Below, piece after piece: positions 22,743 to 34,189 of a DNA stretch of 64,000 nt. The stretch comes from Isoetes taiwanensis (Eukaryota > Streptophyta > Lycopodiopsida > Isoetales > Isoetaceae). Position numbers and translations under genes: made by a program. The notes under the pieces were generated by a model. That model worked only from the letters and a program-made list of their open reading frames with translations, was not told the DNA's origin and did not search any database. The DNA is taken from positions 2,661,242 to 2,725,241 of the forward strand of contig JAJEKV010000087.1 of assembly GCA_021234155.1 (NCBI GenBank). Direction: 5' to 3'. How positions within the stretch are numbered: the first letter of the stretch is position 1; every line of letters begins with the position of its first letter.

Positions 22743-22992
22743 ATGATAGCAGCTGGGCACATGAGCAAGCCAGCACCAAAACCCGGTTCCCAAAACCTGT
22801 GTGTTGCGGTTTCTTCCAAGCATGTTGCATATTCCGATTGTGTGTATTTTAACACCACTAACTTTGGCCAAACCCATAAGAGCAAGCCAACACCAAAAAC
22901 CGATTTCCAAAACCTATGTGTTGCATGGTCTCCCAAACATACTGCACATACTGCACGTTCTAGTTGTGTGCATTTCAACACCATTAACTTAG
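22743..22992. repeat. ~125-bp direct duplication in the LINE spacer
   Basis: Two imperfect copies begin AGCAAGCCAGCACCAAAA / AGCAAGCCAACACCAAAA (about 22763 and 22881) and run through TTCCAAAACCT, the TGTGTTGC word and AACACCA(C/T)TAAC to GCCAAACCCATA. They lie between ORF1 and ORF2. The minus-strand ORF across 23110-22715 is partly a translation of this duplication. Confidence 0.8.
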
Positions 22993-23110
22993 CGCCAAAC
23001 CCATACGAAACTAGCATCTGATCTAGTTCAGAATAAACAAAGCAAGTAGACGAAGGGCAAAGACTAACCTCCCACTTAGACACCACCTTCTGCACTGTTG
23101 CACAATCCAT

Positions 23111-25060
23111 TTAGAGATTGAAAACCACCAATCGTTGGTTCTGTAATAACTTTTGGCCAGATGTGCGAGCATCATTGCTTCCATTATCCTCCATATGTAT
23201 CTCTGCCGTCACTTTTTTCCCTTTTTTCTTCTTTCTGCCTGCTGGGGTGAAAGGTTTACCCTGTTCTACATCATCACAGCCATCTACATGAGTGATTTCT
23301 GTAAGCATTTCTGGAACCACTTCTGAAGCTATTTCTGGAGCCATCACCAGTGACTCCTTATCTTTCTGATCCTGGAATTCATGAATAGGAGCAGATCCAT
23401 AAGTTGGAGTAGAATCTTTGCTGCACCTATTCTGCTGCATTATAGCAGCTGGTATAGTGGGTAGCTTTCCTTGTGCCTCCTGGTTTTCATGATCTTGGAG
23501 ACCATCTTGGGATGCACCACCTTCTATTGATGAAAAGAGGAAGGACATATGAACATCTTGCATGGGTATTTCAGCATCTGCCCCACTAATGGGCATATCA
23601 ACTTTCTGAGCATCCTTCGTCATAGGCGCAATCCCATTTCTTGGAGTAGCCCAATTTGTAGACGTATGATCCACCCTGGCATCAATGGAGGTCACAGCAG
23701 TAGTTGAACCAGAAGCCATTTGGGCTGGAGTAGGAATGGGTGAAGTCATATGTGTAAGATTGGCAATAGCAGAGGTCTCCAGGCCAATGGCCAGATTGCT
23801 ACTCAGAAAGACATTTTGAGTGGTCATCGAGGTAGGTGGCAGCCCTGACTCAAGCAAGCTGGAGGCCATGAGCGAGGTGGAGGCCATGTCATTCTTTTGA
23901 CTGGTCAAAGGAGGAAGGGGCAGTGGGCTGGAGGCCACGTCATTCATTTGACTGGTCAAAGGAGGAAGGGTGGATCTCGAATCCATATCCAAAGATGCAA
24001 TCTCTGACTGGTCACAGATCCTTGACTGGTCAATGATTTTTGCCATAGAATCTTGAAGAGGGCTATCTGGATGCCCATCATTGTCCATTTTTTCCACATG
24101 CTGGAATAGAGAAGTAACATGTTGAACAGCAACATTTTGAGAAAGGGGGAGTGGCTCAGACCTGGAACATTCCCCTTTGAAACATTCCCCCTTATCCTTG
24201 AGAAGAATACCTGTCAAACCAATTGATTGAACGGCATTGACAACTCCAATGATTTGTCCTTCTGTGGGTGCTGGGGATCCAGTTGCATGGGGTGCATGCG
24301 ATCCAAGGACGTGCCTGGGGATGCTGGAAATTAGAGGTCCTTCTGGCCTTGATGCCCCTTTGTCAACCAACGAAACAACACTGTCAGCTTGGTAACCCGT
24401 ATCACAGTTGACACCAGAATGTAGCCTGACTCCACAGATCTTGCATGGGATGGGCAGCCCGGTGGCAGCAATTTGAAATCCAATATCCTCATTGAAGTAC
24501 CCACAAAAGTGGATGAACTCGGGGATAGGCTTTAGGAGGTCCACTGAAATGCAAATTTTGGGGGCCTCATCCAGTCTGTTATCCAAACAGACATATTCAC
24601 CCAGCCTAGAAGCTATCATCCTAAAAGATGGCTCATTCCAATATTCGGGACTGAGATCGGAAAGGGAAATCCATATGGGATAGTAGAGAGCCTCAGGTCT
24701 GAAGGCTCGGAATTCTGCACGATACTTTTGAAGGAAGATCTGGCCATTTGGAGTTGAAATCAAGCCTTTTTGGAAAAGCGCATCTACTTCCCTGGTGGTA
24801 GCAACAGTGAGCAGGAAGTAAGTATTGCCCAGAACTTGGACTTTGATCCCTATCTTGGATCTGCAAACTCTTTCAAGGGTTTTTTTTATTTCAACCCTGC
24901 TGGGATTGCCTCTACAGACCTTACCAATAAGCCCAAACTTTTCATATCTTGGATCTTATGCACGCAACTTCTGGCGGCGGCGAAGAGAGCTTTGTCTTGG
25001 GGACTATCAATCTTCTTGTTAGACAAGGAGGCGGGGTATTTGGAGCAGATACTTGAGCAA
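23111..25060 (-). pseudogene. LINE ORF1: DUF4283-like domain plus zinc knuckle
   Basis: An open frame of about 550 residues from 24763 to 23111 continues upstream in the same frame (KIGIKVQVLGNTYFLLTVAT, about 24855-24790) to a stop at about 24961. A one-frame shift then leads further upstream (KALFAAARSCVHKIQDM). FLLTVATTREVDALFQKG, then PIWISLSDLSPEYWN and MIASRLGEYV, have the spacing of the plant DUF4283 domain. CKICGVRLHSGVNC (about 24450-24410) is a CX2CX4HX4C zinc knuckle. The remaining 400 residues are Ser/Thr/Pro-rich, ending in a basic KKKKGKK segment. The family forms LINE RNA-binding particles. Confidence 0.85.
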
Positions 25061-25699
25061 AACTCCTGCCATCAAACCCTCCAGTGGGAGCTTTCTCCAT
25101 TTAATAAAGCTCTAGTAAGAATTCGGCTCCCAAGAAGTCACACTGAACGATGAGAGATTGCTTTGGAAGAGCCAGATAGTCGCCAAAGATAAGGTTTTCG
25201 ATTGACCTTGGACTTCAAACTGCCACATCGAATAAACAAGCCACCAAGACACCTGGGCCCGATCTTGATCACGGTACCGTGATCCAATATTGTAGACCCG
25301 TTCGTTTACAGCGCCCACTAAGTACTCCCCAAAATATGTGAGTGAGGTTAACAAGAACCACGGATCCGTAGATTACACGTGAAGAAGAGGGAGAACGGGT
25401 GTAGAAATATTAGAGTGTTGGGGGCTTGGTGTGTCTGGAGAACGAGACAAATGGACTTGCAAGGGGGTGTATCAAATGGAGGGGTGGAGATACCGAGGTG
25501 CCGGGGGGGATGAGGAGATCGAGTCTCTGAGGGGAATGAGGAAGTCAGGAAGTGAAAGAGAAGAAGCCATGTTAAGAGAACCATTAGACGATAGACTTCC
25601 ACAGATTCTAACCCTTATAAACTTCAAGAGAGATGTAATCCACGAATGCAGGGCAGAAGACTTTAAACTTCGAGAAGCAAGGATGATCAGCACCCAAGA

Positions 25700-26590
25700 A
25701 TACAATTTTCTACTCAAGTGATGTGGCTTGAGGATCCAAAGACGATGAGGCAGCTATCTCTGTGTACAGGGGGAAGAGATTCTCAACTACCAGAGACGTC
25801 CACAGCTCCGAAATGGGACCTTCAAACCAGCCACAAAATGCTTCCGGATCGTGGATGCCAATCACAAAGTATCTCTCCTGGGAGAGCAGAGGAGGCGAAC
25901 TGTGAACCGCTCGAGCACCAGCGATTAGAGACAGCGGCAGTGGTCGACCCATATGAGGAGTATGGAAACCTTTATGGAGGGGGATGCAATCATTTCGGCA
26001 GTAGCGTACCAGAACAGAGGTAGTCGATTTAGAGTGTAGGAAGGATGGGTAATAATAGAGAAGATTTAGGGCTCTATAGATTCTATTGCTACTGCATGCA
26101 CGGAGGGATAGGCCATTTGTGCGAACTGAAGAGTAAAATCAGGAGCAAGCACGCTAACTTAAAGACTGCAGTTACAGGGGCCCCATAAATTGGTTTGCAC
26201 CGAATTTTGCAGGGACTGCCGCCGAAATCAGAGGACTGCAGTGGATCATTTGATTTTAGCAGAGCTCAGAACACCTTGACCCGAATCTTCCCCTCTGCCC
26301 ATTCACTAAAGATGTCAAAAATTAGCAGGAGCAGCATGTCTATCACCAACAAAATCGCCCAGCCAACTTTCAACCAGCTCCATTGGGCTTTCCGGGGTAG
26401 TTCCGGCTTCTCCAATGAACAAATGGTCTGGGAAGAACTGATCTTCGAGGAGAGCTTCCCAGAGCTCTAGAATCGGACCTTGCAGCCAACCACAAAGATA
26501 ATCGTCACCGTGAATAACTATGGTAAACAATCTGGCTTCCTTAGGCTTTCTCGGCTGCAACAAAGGCGGCAGAGGGAGACCCATAAACCA
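25700..26590 (-). repeat. Duplicated ~600-bp unit in the LINE 5' region
   Basis: Two minus-strand open frames (26584-26315 and 25952-25710) encode clearly related peptides. Both begin MG(L/R)PLP and share the pattern F(T/V)I-x-IH ... CGW(L/F)(Q/E)GPI-x-ELW, with the second half diverged. They sit in tandem upstream of ORF1. They may be 5'-UTR monomers, as in some mammalian L1s, or an extra duplicated ORF. I do not recognise the peptide. Confidence 0.6.
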
Positions 26591-26767
26591 ACAATAATCA
26601 AAATAAGCCTGCCCCTATCGGGGCTAGCTAGAGAAAACCAAGCGCGCCTGCCGATCTCTATGTCACAGAAGATTAGCTTAGACTACAGAGCAAATCGGTG
26701 GCCTAGTCGCGCTAAAGGCGGAAGCAACGAGCGCCATCTCCTCTCGTGAATCTCACTTCCTGAAGTT

Positions 26768-27692
26768 AAATTCAAACAGTTCAAGTTAGACATGCAAGTT
26801 GCAGAATAGTGTGATGAAGGAGCAAGCAGCAAGAGCAATCTCAGCAATAGGAACAACCTCAGCATAATACCAAGCAGCAGGAGCAACCTCGGCAATAGGA
26901 GCAACCCCAGCAGCAGAAAGAGCAACAAGAGGAGCCAGCAATGTGGAAGAAAAGGGCAAGGAGAAAGTGGTCGCAAGGGAGGAAGAGACAGGCAAGAGAG
27001 AAGCCAACAAAGAGGTGTGAAGATAGGCGGAGGGAGAGCATAGTTATCAGAGAACCACAACCTGACGAACCAGAGGAGGACAAGTCCGAGGAGGAAGAAC
27101 CACACCAACAAGAGGGGAAGCAAGAGGCGAAAGAAGAAGAAGAGGAGAAAGCCCAAGCCCAAGCCCAAGCCACCCAAGAAGACGGCCAAGAAGTACTAGA
27201 TGAGCGATAAGCCGTTTAAGCTGAAGCAACACATTGAGTATGAGAAGTAGAAGGTAGCATACAAGATTTATCTCCGCCGATTGATCCGACTTAATTACCA
27301 ATACTGCAAGCAGAGTGCTGAGGTCCGTCAAGATGGCCGACCGAGATTGAAAAGCAAGCCTCCACCACCTCGATCTGACTCTTTGAAGAAGGTCTGCTAT
27401 GGGCTAAATTCCAAGCACAATAGAGCTTCTCGGGAGATCTGGCACTGCCAACAGTGCACCAATCTGTGGAGTCAGAAAGCCTCTTTTTAGTGCCTACATC
27501 GAGAAATTATGCGGGAGTTCAAGATGGATTATTGAGTCACACCAACGATAATGCAGTCTTGCCAGGAAGCGACCGAAGTGGAGCGGACGCAACTTTTCGA
27601 CGAGGCCAAGATCTGCGCCATTCACGTTAAGAGGATGACCATTATGCTCAAGGACATGAACTTGGCATGGAGGATTAGAAAAGATAAAATTT
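26768..27692 (+). pseudogene. Histone H3-like pseudogene copy A, 3' part with histone fold
   Basis: After an Asn/Ser/Arg repeat region (units SNLSNRNNLS, about 26840-26930) and a Lys/Pro-rich region (KRRKKKRRKPKPKP, about 27127-27170), the frame reaches a full H3-type fold. REIWHCQQCTNLWSQKASF (about 27431-27487) aligns with the H3 alpha-N helix. After a TAG come REIMREFKMDY, then CQEATEVERTQLFDE, KICAIHVKRMTIMLKD (27610-27657) and LAWRIRKDKI-stop. CAIH, TIM, KD and RIR match H3 exactly. TNL...ASF is closer to plant CENH3, but loop 1 has ordinary H3 length. Several stops break it. The paralogue is at 35375-36306. Confidence 0.8.
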
Positions 27693-27789
27693 AAGAATCT
27701 TTGCATAAATTTTTGAGCTTGTATGTATATATGTTCATAGAATTAATGATAGAAGGGAGAGAGATAGAGAGAAAAAAGTCAAAGTCAAA

Positions 27790-28240
27790 GTCAACTTGGG
27801 TTAGTCCGCGCAAAATGCCTCTGTCTCGCGAACGCAGACCCCTTTGGCGTAGAGTAACCCAAAGCGCCCTTGTTGTACTTAAATTTGTCTGATAGACATG
27901 AGAAAAGTTGCTAGATAGCTTAGAATCGTGTAAATCTTGTATCTTAGGCACTTTAAATTTGTCAAAAATTTATGTAATAGTCAAGATTGACCCACTCGGG
28001 TCACTCCGCACCAAAGCCCCTTGCATCAAGAACGCAGACTCCTGCCCTTGTTTGCACTTGTAGTTGTTAGATTGACATAAAATAAGTTAATAGAATAGAG
28101 CAAATCATGCACTATAGCATTTTACATTAGCTAAAGAGATTTAAAATTGCTTGAAATGACCCCACTCGGGTCACTCCGCGCAAAAGGCATGTGCATCGAG
28201 AAAGCAGACACAATTGGCGCGAAGTAATTTGAGTCTTGTG
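27790..28240. repeat. Three stem-loop repeats 3' of H3-like copy A
   Basis: Units are at about 27795-27863, 27993-28050 (3' half lost) and 28163-28235. Each has ACTCGGGTCACTCCGCGC on the left, a conserved core GCATCGAGAACGCAGAC, and on the right GGCGCGAAGTAACCC(GAGT), which pairs with the left arm. Spacing is about 170-200 bp. The same three units follow copy B. Confidence 0.8.
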
Positions 28241-28267
28241 TTTTTGAGGAATTTTTTTGCAGAATTC

Positions 28268-28345
28268 CCACAGTCATGGGAATCGAACCTCCCACCCATA
28301 GAGATGAACCTCCCTAAACCCTGTAGGACAAGAATCATTTATGTT
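28268..28345 (-). repeat. tRNA-derived SINE-like remnant (copy A)
   Basis: On the minus strand GGTTCGATTCC (about 28291-28281) is a perfect Pol III box B. Upstream lies GTTTAGGGAGGTTCATC. The element is short here; the longer copy at 36930-37125 also keeps a box-A-like region. Confidence 0.5.
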
Positions 28346-28349
28346 TGAA

Positions 28350-28666
28350 TTATAATCAATTATAAATTTAAGCTTTAATCATGTTAGATAATATTAATGG
28401 CCAAGACCCTTAGAGTTAGAACCAAGATTCTTAAGCTAGATAGAGACAACATCTGCATTCATCTTACCTTAGTTGTCGCTCTTACCTTGCTAAGTGTCTT
28501 CTTGTCTACATATAGATAGTATAGTAAAATCTTTTCTCTTAGCAATCCAACTAGTTGCAAAGGGCTTAGAAATTATTGTCACACGTTGGTATGACACACC
28601 AACACACGTTATAGATGCACTACCAGCAAGTGTCTTCCCCCTTGTGCACTTTAGGGCAGTCAAAGA
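28350..28666. repeat. 3' end of duplicated segment A
   Basis: Matches 37128-37422 plus 37606-37628, including TAATATTAATGGCCAAGACC and ACACACGTTATAGATGCAC. Copy B carries about 185 extra bp inside this part. Confidence 0.8.
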
Positions 28667-31229
28667 GTGTAAATTTATATAGGGTCTTTTTGCATGGGCA
28701 CTTTGGTTTTTTTTCCATCAATTGAAAAGTAAAGCACACTTGTATCAAGAGTTTATCAAGAAGATTGCCTTTTCTAAATGGTTTATCCATGAAGCCCCAT
28801 GAAGCAATACTACTATATCAGTTTTTCTGAAGTGAATAAATTAGTTGATAAGGCCAAAGGACATGTCTTTGGGTGGAGGAAGCTCATTTAAGAAAGCATG
28901 CAAATACCATATGCACTTCAAGCTATCTACATAAAACCAGAAGAATTGCTCGCGACTACCTATTATAAATGACCTGACACCATAGAACGAGAGTGCAACT
29001 GCGGATGAAAGACCTTTGTTGATAAGCTTGTCACATTCTTTCTATGTTCATGCTTATTCTCCCTTGACACCTAACTTTACTACATGTTGTTGTTCTTTAG
29101 AAAGCACAATTAGTATTTGCAACTTCTATTTCTCTTACAAGTATTTCTCTACTACCAAACAAGTTTCTCACAACAAGATCATCTTTAGCAACATGTGGTA
29201 TGTTAATCACATCTTTATCTGGTCGATGTGCTCCTTTCTCACTCTAAATATTGCTGACTTCTAGATTTTTTCCTTTTAATTTCGTTAGATTATTGCCTCA
29301 TGTACCTGTTCCATGCATGGGCATGCCGTGTCTAAATGTTTCTTTGTTGATAATGGAGCTCATTTCAGAAAGCTTTATACCACTATTAAACCTACCCTGC
29401 AGCCTTGAAAATAAGGTTGAGATGCCAAGATCTGTCCCTACAAAATTATGTTCTAAATATGTTTTGCAGTCTGAAGTAATGTCCTTGTCAAATCAAATAA
29501 ACTTGCATCATATAAAGAGAGCTTCTTCTCGTAGCCTTGTTAGACTCAAATCATTCTCACTTATGAGTTGGAAGTTAGATGATTCTGTAGTAGCCAATGC
29601 TTTGGGGTGGCATTTCTGAAGATGCTCAGTAAGACACTATAATGCCATGAATATATTTTAATAGATAAATACATTGGGTCATACAGTTAAAGTGGAGCTT
29701 GTAATTATATGTTGCCCGCCCCAAGCCATTGCTAGATATTTGAATATTAGTGTTTAATATTAGAAAGCAAGGCATTATAAGCCTTGCAAAAGGGTCTATA
29801 ATTAAACACAGGTTACTTCATCAGTGAAAAACTTCTACAAGATTTGGGACCTTATATCAATGCATGTATACATATTATCTAGTCTTCTTCTGGCAATCCA
29901 CTCTCGAGTACCAACCCCCCATGCAACGACATCTTGTTTGGAGTTGACATGAGCATTATGTGTCTGTGTACATGTGGATTGTCATTCCAACCACCACACA
30001 ATAGGAGTTGTTAGATCTAAAAGCCACTTATATCAAAGATGCAATAGTTGGTACACGAGCTCAGCTAATCTTCAGGCCTTATCAAACAACTATGAGATAG
30101 TCACTAACAAACCTTGAGGATCTAGAGATTCAGCTCTATTCTGCCAATGCATAAATATCCATCATCCTTTGGACCATCTACAAGAAGAATATGGCATAGG
30201 CAAGCTAAATGCATTCAGCCCGTATATAAAGAATGGAGATGCAAGTGACATTTTTTTAGACTCCTTTACTTTCTCGAGTATTTTTTTCCGTTTGTTGTTA
30301 CCATTTTGCAATGACATTTATGTAAAAGTTGAGTTGCAACCTCTCATAGAACTAGAAGAAGATGAATTCGAGTCCATCTTTATCACTCTAGAAGTCGAAT
30401 AACAAGCCGGACCATACATCATGACATTGTTTCCGAAACATTCTTCAATCTTGTAACAATGGTTGCCTTCTTCATTCCTAGATTCCTCCAATACGTTACT
30501 AAGAAATTTTGGACCATAGCCATTTTGAACAACACATAGACTGTCTAAAGAGAATTCAAGGAAAGACACTCAAGCTCCCATATCCCATTTAGAAAAGGCA
30601 TTGTCATTTGTTGATCCCTTCCCTAACCCTCATAATGACGAGACTCTCCATAGGCAAAAGTAAACTTCTCCAAGTCTTTTAAAACATAAGACGAGATAAG
30701 GTGAACATCCAAATAACATACCCGTTAAAATTTACCATCTAATATTTAAAAGCCTCTCAATATTAGAATGTGCTTTTTATGTTAATGTCTAGAAGTCATC
30801 ATATATTGGTCTATATTGATTAACATGAAAATTCATCATTAGACCATATTTCAAAAATAAAATAAGAAACACTTTTGAAAAGCAGATAAAAAAAAACTTT
30901 CATGTCCCAACGAAACCAATATATTACACTATTGCGTATGGATCCATTGGATGCATTGGATCTCCATTGCTAATGAAATTATTTATGTATGATTTGTTAT
31001 AGTAGACTAGACAAACAAGAAAAGACATTACGGAAATTCCCTACCCTAGGACATTACGGAATATTTTGGTTTCTAGAACATTATGGAATATTTTTTTGGT
31101 TTTGTTAAAACAAAAGATTTTTGTCGAACAGAACCTAGTTGAATTTGGTCGAACAGATGCTATGCTGGAGACAAGGTCTGGATGGCCAGATGGCAATTGC
31201 ATCGTAAAGGGTGACTTGCATCGTAAAGG
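28667..31229. other. No recognisable gene
   Basis: AT-rich DNA. Short open stretches near 29251-29619 and 30169-30402 on plus, and 30569-30318 on minus, have protein-like composition, but I recognise none and see no shared frame or splice signal that would support a gene. Confidence 0.4.
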
Positions 31230-31790
31230 GTGAGTTGAGTTACATCTTCGAACTGAGTCGGCGCCGACTAGCCTGTGGGGCGATTGCATTCTTGAGGGTG
31301 ATTTTTGTTTTAAAACAAAATATGCATCTTATGCATCTGAAATGGTCGGCGCCGACTGGTTTAGAATGTAAATGTCTATTCATCAGCAAATGCCTCTGCC
31401 TATCATCAGCAAATGCTGCATAGAATGTCTCTGCTTAGAATCTGCAAATTCATCTGCTTAGAATGCCTCTATCTAGGCATGCCACTTAGTGGATCAGAAT
31501 GCCTCTCCATGAGCAAATGCCTCTGCAAATGCTGCTTAGAATGTTTGCTGATTAGAATTTACTATGATAATTCATTTGCAGGCAGGCTACTTAGTGGGTC
31601 GGCGCCGACTGGCTAGAATGCTCCTGCTATGCATCAACAAATGCCTCTGCCTGTCCATCAGCGCATGCTGCTTAGAATATCTCTGCTTGAGATTCCCTAA
31701 GATGATTCATTTGCAGGCAGGCCACTTAGTGAGTCGGCGCCGACTGGCTGTGTTTTCATACATTCCATTTAACTCTGGATTCTATTGAAG
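31230..31790. repeat. Repeat family with GTCGGCGCCGAC palindromes
   Basis: A perfect 12-bp palindrome GTCGGCGCCGAC occurs at about 31257-31268, 31345-31356, 31598-31609 and 31733-31744; the first and last also keep the outer A and T or part of them. Between them are many copies of AATGCCTCTGC, ATCAGCAAATGCTGC and TTAGAATG. TTCATTTGCAGGCAGGC followed by ACTTAGTG precedes the last two palindromes. Confidence 0.85.
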
Positions 31791-32213
31791 TAGAGGTTGA
31801 AGAAGTGGGAGAACCTTCAGATTAGTAAGTGCATTGGCATTACTGCTGCAAAATATCTTTTAATGCGACATGTGAAGGCTGTAGGATCTCAGTTGGCTCC
31901 TTACTTGGATGCCATTTATTTTTCAGGCAAGATTAGTAGTTAAGTGGGTTGTTTTGTTGTTTGCTTCATGTTAAATTTTATTGTTTAAGGCTCTAAAGCA
32001 TGTTCTTATGCACGGAGCACGTTAAGATGATCCACAAAAGATCTAATATATGCAGTTATGTTGAGTGTTAAGGCCAGGTGTTTTACGTGTTGCTTCTTTA
32101 TGTGGATTAACTTGCTAATATTCGCATTTTGACATTGTCAGTTGGAGGATTTAATATTTCGAACACACGAGGCTTTGCTTTGTTACATGATATTCAACAT
32201 TCAATGACGACAG
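31791..32213. other. No gene seen; possible intron of PH-domain relic
   Basis: Non-coding AT-rich DNA ending at an acceptor-like CAG (32211-32213). Confidence 0.4.
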
Positions 32214-32334
32214 GAATTGTCCTCGCGAGCACATGTCAACTGTGAAAGGAGCAGAAGATGTTTTGAACAGACCTCATGCATTTGAGATTTCGACAAACAA
32301 AGAAACAATGTAGTTCATAGGAGACAATGACAAG
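32214..32334 (+). pseudogene. PH-domain exon relic, plant PH1-like
   Basis: The frame reads STVKGAEDVLNRPHAFEIST, then NKETM, a TAG stop (32311-32313), then FIGDNDK. This matches the second half of the PH domain in the small plant PH1 protein (the region around TVKGAED ... FAFE ... MFFIADNEK). The exon is bounded by CAG at 32211-32213 and a GTAACA donor at 32335, so it derives from genomic DNA rather than a cDNA copy. About five residues before STVKG look deleted compared with the family. I could not find the flanking exons. PH1 family members bind phosphoinositides. Confidence 0.65.
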
Positions 32335-33600
32335 GTAACAACTGAATTATTCCACAGTTTGCCATGCATTGAATTTTACAGTGCCTTTTTACTTGTACAA
32401 CAAAGATAAACTCACTCAGTTGGCCTATATATTGTTCTTGACGTTCCATGTCTGCTACAGAGACAGGGGTGCTTAATAGTAAGATGACTGATACCTTGTT
32501 TATCACCTGTATATTATTCTATTGTGCCCTTACAATTGTGTGGTTTGTCAGTCATATATTTGCAGATTACTTCTCATGCATTAAGGATTAATCTGTTTAA
32601 CTTATAAGGATTTGAAATCTTTAAGACAAAATATAACATTTTTACTTTGAAACTTTAAATCTGGTGAAACAAATACTCAATTGTTATTTCATAAAATAGA
32701 ATTTGCTGTAGAAATCTGGCCAAGTGTATGTGAGAGAATATATTTCAAGTGTCTGCTGAGTTATTGGTTTTAATACCCTCACAAAACCTTTTGCTGCATA
32801 CTACATTAGTTGTAGAACATGTTCATCAAGAAAGTTGTTGCGTTTATCAATGTCAAGAAAGCATATTTCAATTATATGACAGGAGGAACCAATACATGCA
32901 CTCTTTTGTATTTGCATATTATCCAATTCCTTTGAGCACTGCCTCTAAAACATTTATGTGTTTACATTGTCTCTGGACCCAAGCATGGGCTTTCAATGGC
33001 AACATATAGCCATATACTTTTTGTTGTTTTCTCTATATTCTCAATCTCATTTATGAGGGCTCTATCGTGTGACAACACTTTGTTAACTCCATGTCCTACT
33101 ATGTTTTAGTTTTATTGCTTTGTTCTGAGAAGAATGGAGCTAGTGCAGAATGAAGGGAAAGGTTACACAATAGGGAAATTATCCAGCGAAAAATGATTGG
33201 AGAAGGCTGCACATATTTTACACTCTTTCTTAAAATAGGAATGAGATCATATAAGAAGAATCTACAACAATGTTTATTCAAAAACTTGGATTAATGAAAG
33301 TTAAAAGTTGTACTCAATATTATTGAAAAACTCCAGCTTGTGCTCATATGTGTGAAAGCTAACCTTCAAGAGCAGACTTGTGCAAGCATGTCACACTCTT
33401 TTCAAACCAGTATACAATAGCAACTATGGAAGCATACATTTAAATAAGAAAGCTTTGAAGTTGGGCTTCATTTCTTTGAGACTGAAAATGGCAAGACAAA
33501 AGAAACCCATTGAAAATATTCATTGTAACGGGTCCAAAATAGCAATTACTGACATAGCCTCAAAATATGGGGACCAGATCATTGCTTAGTCTTAAAATCA
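32335..33600. other. No gene seen
   Basis: AT-rich. I looked for the remaining PH exons and found none. The open stretch at 32749-33009 is unrecognised. Confidence 0.4.
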
Positions 33601-33602
33601 AC

Positions 33603-33757
33603 TGTAACGTTCCTAACCGACATGCCCTTAACCAACTGGGCAAAACCGTCTAGACGTTTATGAGTAGTCGCTTCTACCCATTTATGTCGGTGTCTCGGGA
33701 ACGCCCCATAGGCACATTGGTTCGAATACTCGAGCGGTCTACCATGGGCCCGTTACA
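33603..33757. mobile_element. Small TIR element or solo mini-LTR, 155 bp
   Basis: It begins TGTAACG and ends CGTTACA; including flanks, ACTGTAACG pairs with CGTTACAGT. No clear target-site duplication is seen. Inside are words resembling tRNA boxes (GGTTCGAATAC on plus; GCCCAGTTGGTTAAGG on minus), but on opposite strands, so I do not call a tRNA or SINE. Confidence 0.45.
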
Positions 33758-33794
33758 GTATAGTGAAAAAAAGACCAAGATGCCCAAGCAAAAA

Positions 33795-34170
33795 GACCCT
33801 AAGAAAAGATTTTCCCGCAGTCAAATAGGTTAGAAGAACCTTCGTTGCAGATCTTCGAGGCCTCGACACAGGACCCACTCGACAATATCAATGAATTGAA
33901 AGCAGAGGGCAACCTTATGGAGGCAACTTCAGCAGATCAAAGGCCAAGATTGTGTACAGGAAAGCCCGAACAAAAATAATAAAGGGGAGCCTGCAGAAAG
34001 GACGATTGCAACATCAAGAATAGACACAAAAGTTGCCAAGAGGGCTATGCAATAGCCAATGGGCATCATGGCACTTACAAAATTGATCACATTAGGGGAG
34101 CAACGTCTCCTTGTCAAGGATATTCTTCAAGTGCCATATTGTCTCGAGGAAGGGCCCCACATCGATGACT
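33795..34170. repeat. Dispersed segment, uninterrupted copy (empty site)
   Basis: From about CAGTCAAATAGGTTAGAAG to GAAGGGCCCCACATCG it matches 37617-37893 joined to 40362-40430. The GC-rich LINE splits that other copy. It is non-coding. Confidence 0.85.
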
Positions 34171-34189
34171 AATGTCACAGCTATGCCCA

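Larger units (their letters stand above)
18308..26755 (-). mobile_element. Full-length L1-type LINE
   Basis: The LINE runs right to left: 5' region about 26755-25150, ORF1 about 25060-23111, spacer, ORF2 22190-18373, then a poly-A tail seen as a T-run at 18308-18324. CTTCTAAAGTT (18297-18307) before the tail and CTTCCTGAAGTT (26756-26767) after the 5' end are the likely target-site duplication; the unoccupied version at about 35431 reads CTTCTGAAGTTT. Both ORFs carry stops and shifts, so it is dead. At about 8.4 kb it is long for a plant L1 because of its duplicated 5' region and a repeat in the spacer. Confidence 0.88.

Noticed and set aside
26683-27331. Leu-rich minus-strand open frames over H3-like copy A (also 35393-35875 over copy B)
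   Set aside because: They are antisense to Gln/Glu/Lys-rich plus-strand coding and look like membrane proteins only by composition.
33603-33757. tRNA gene or SINE
   Set aside because: Box-A-like and box-B-like words are on opposite strands and no cloverleaf can be drawn.
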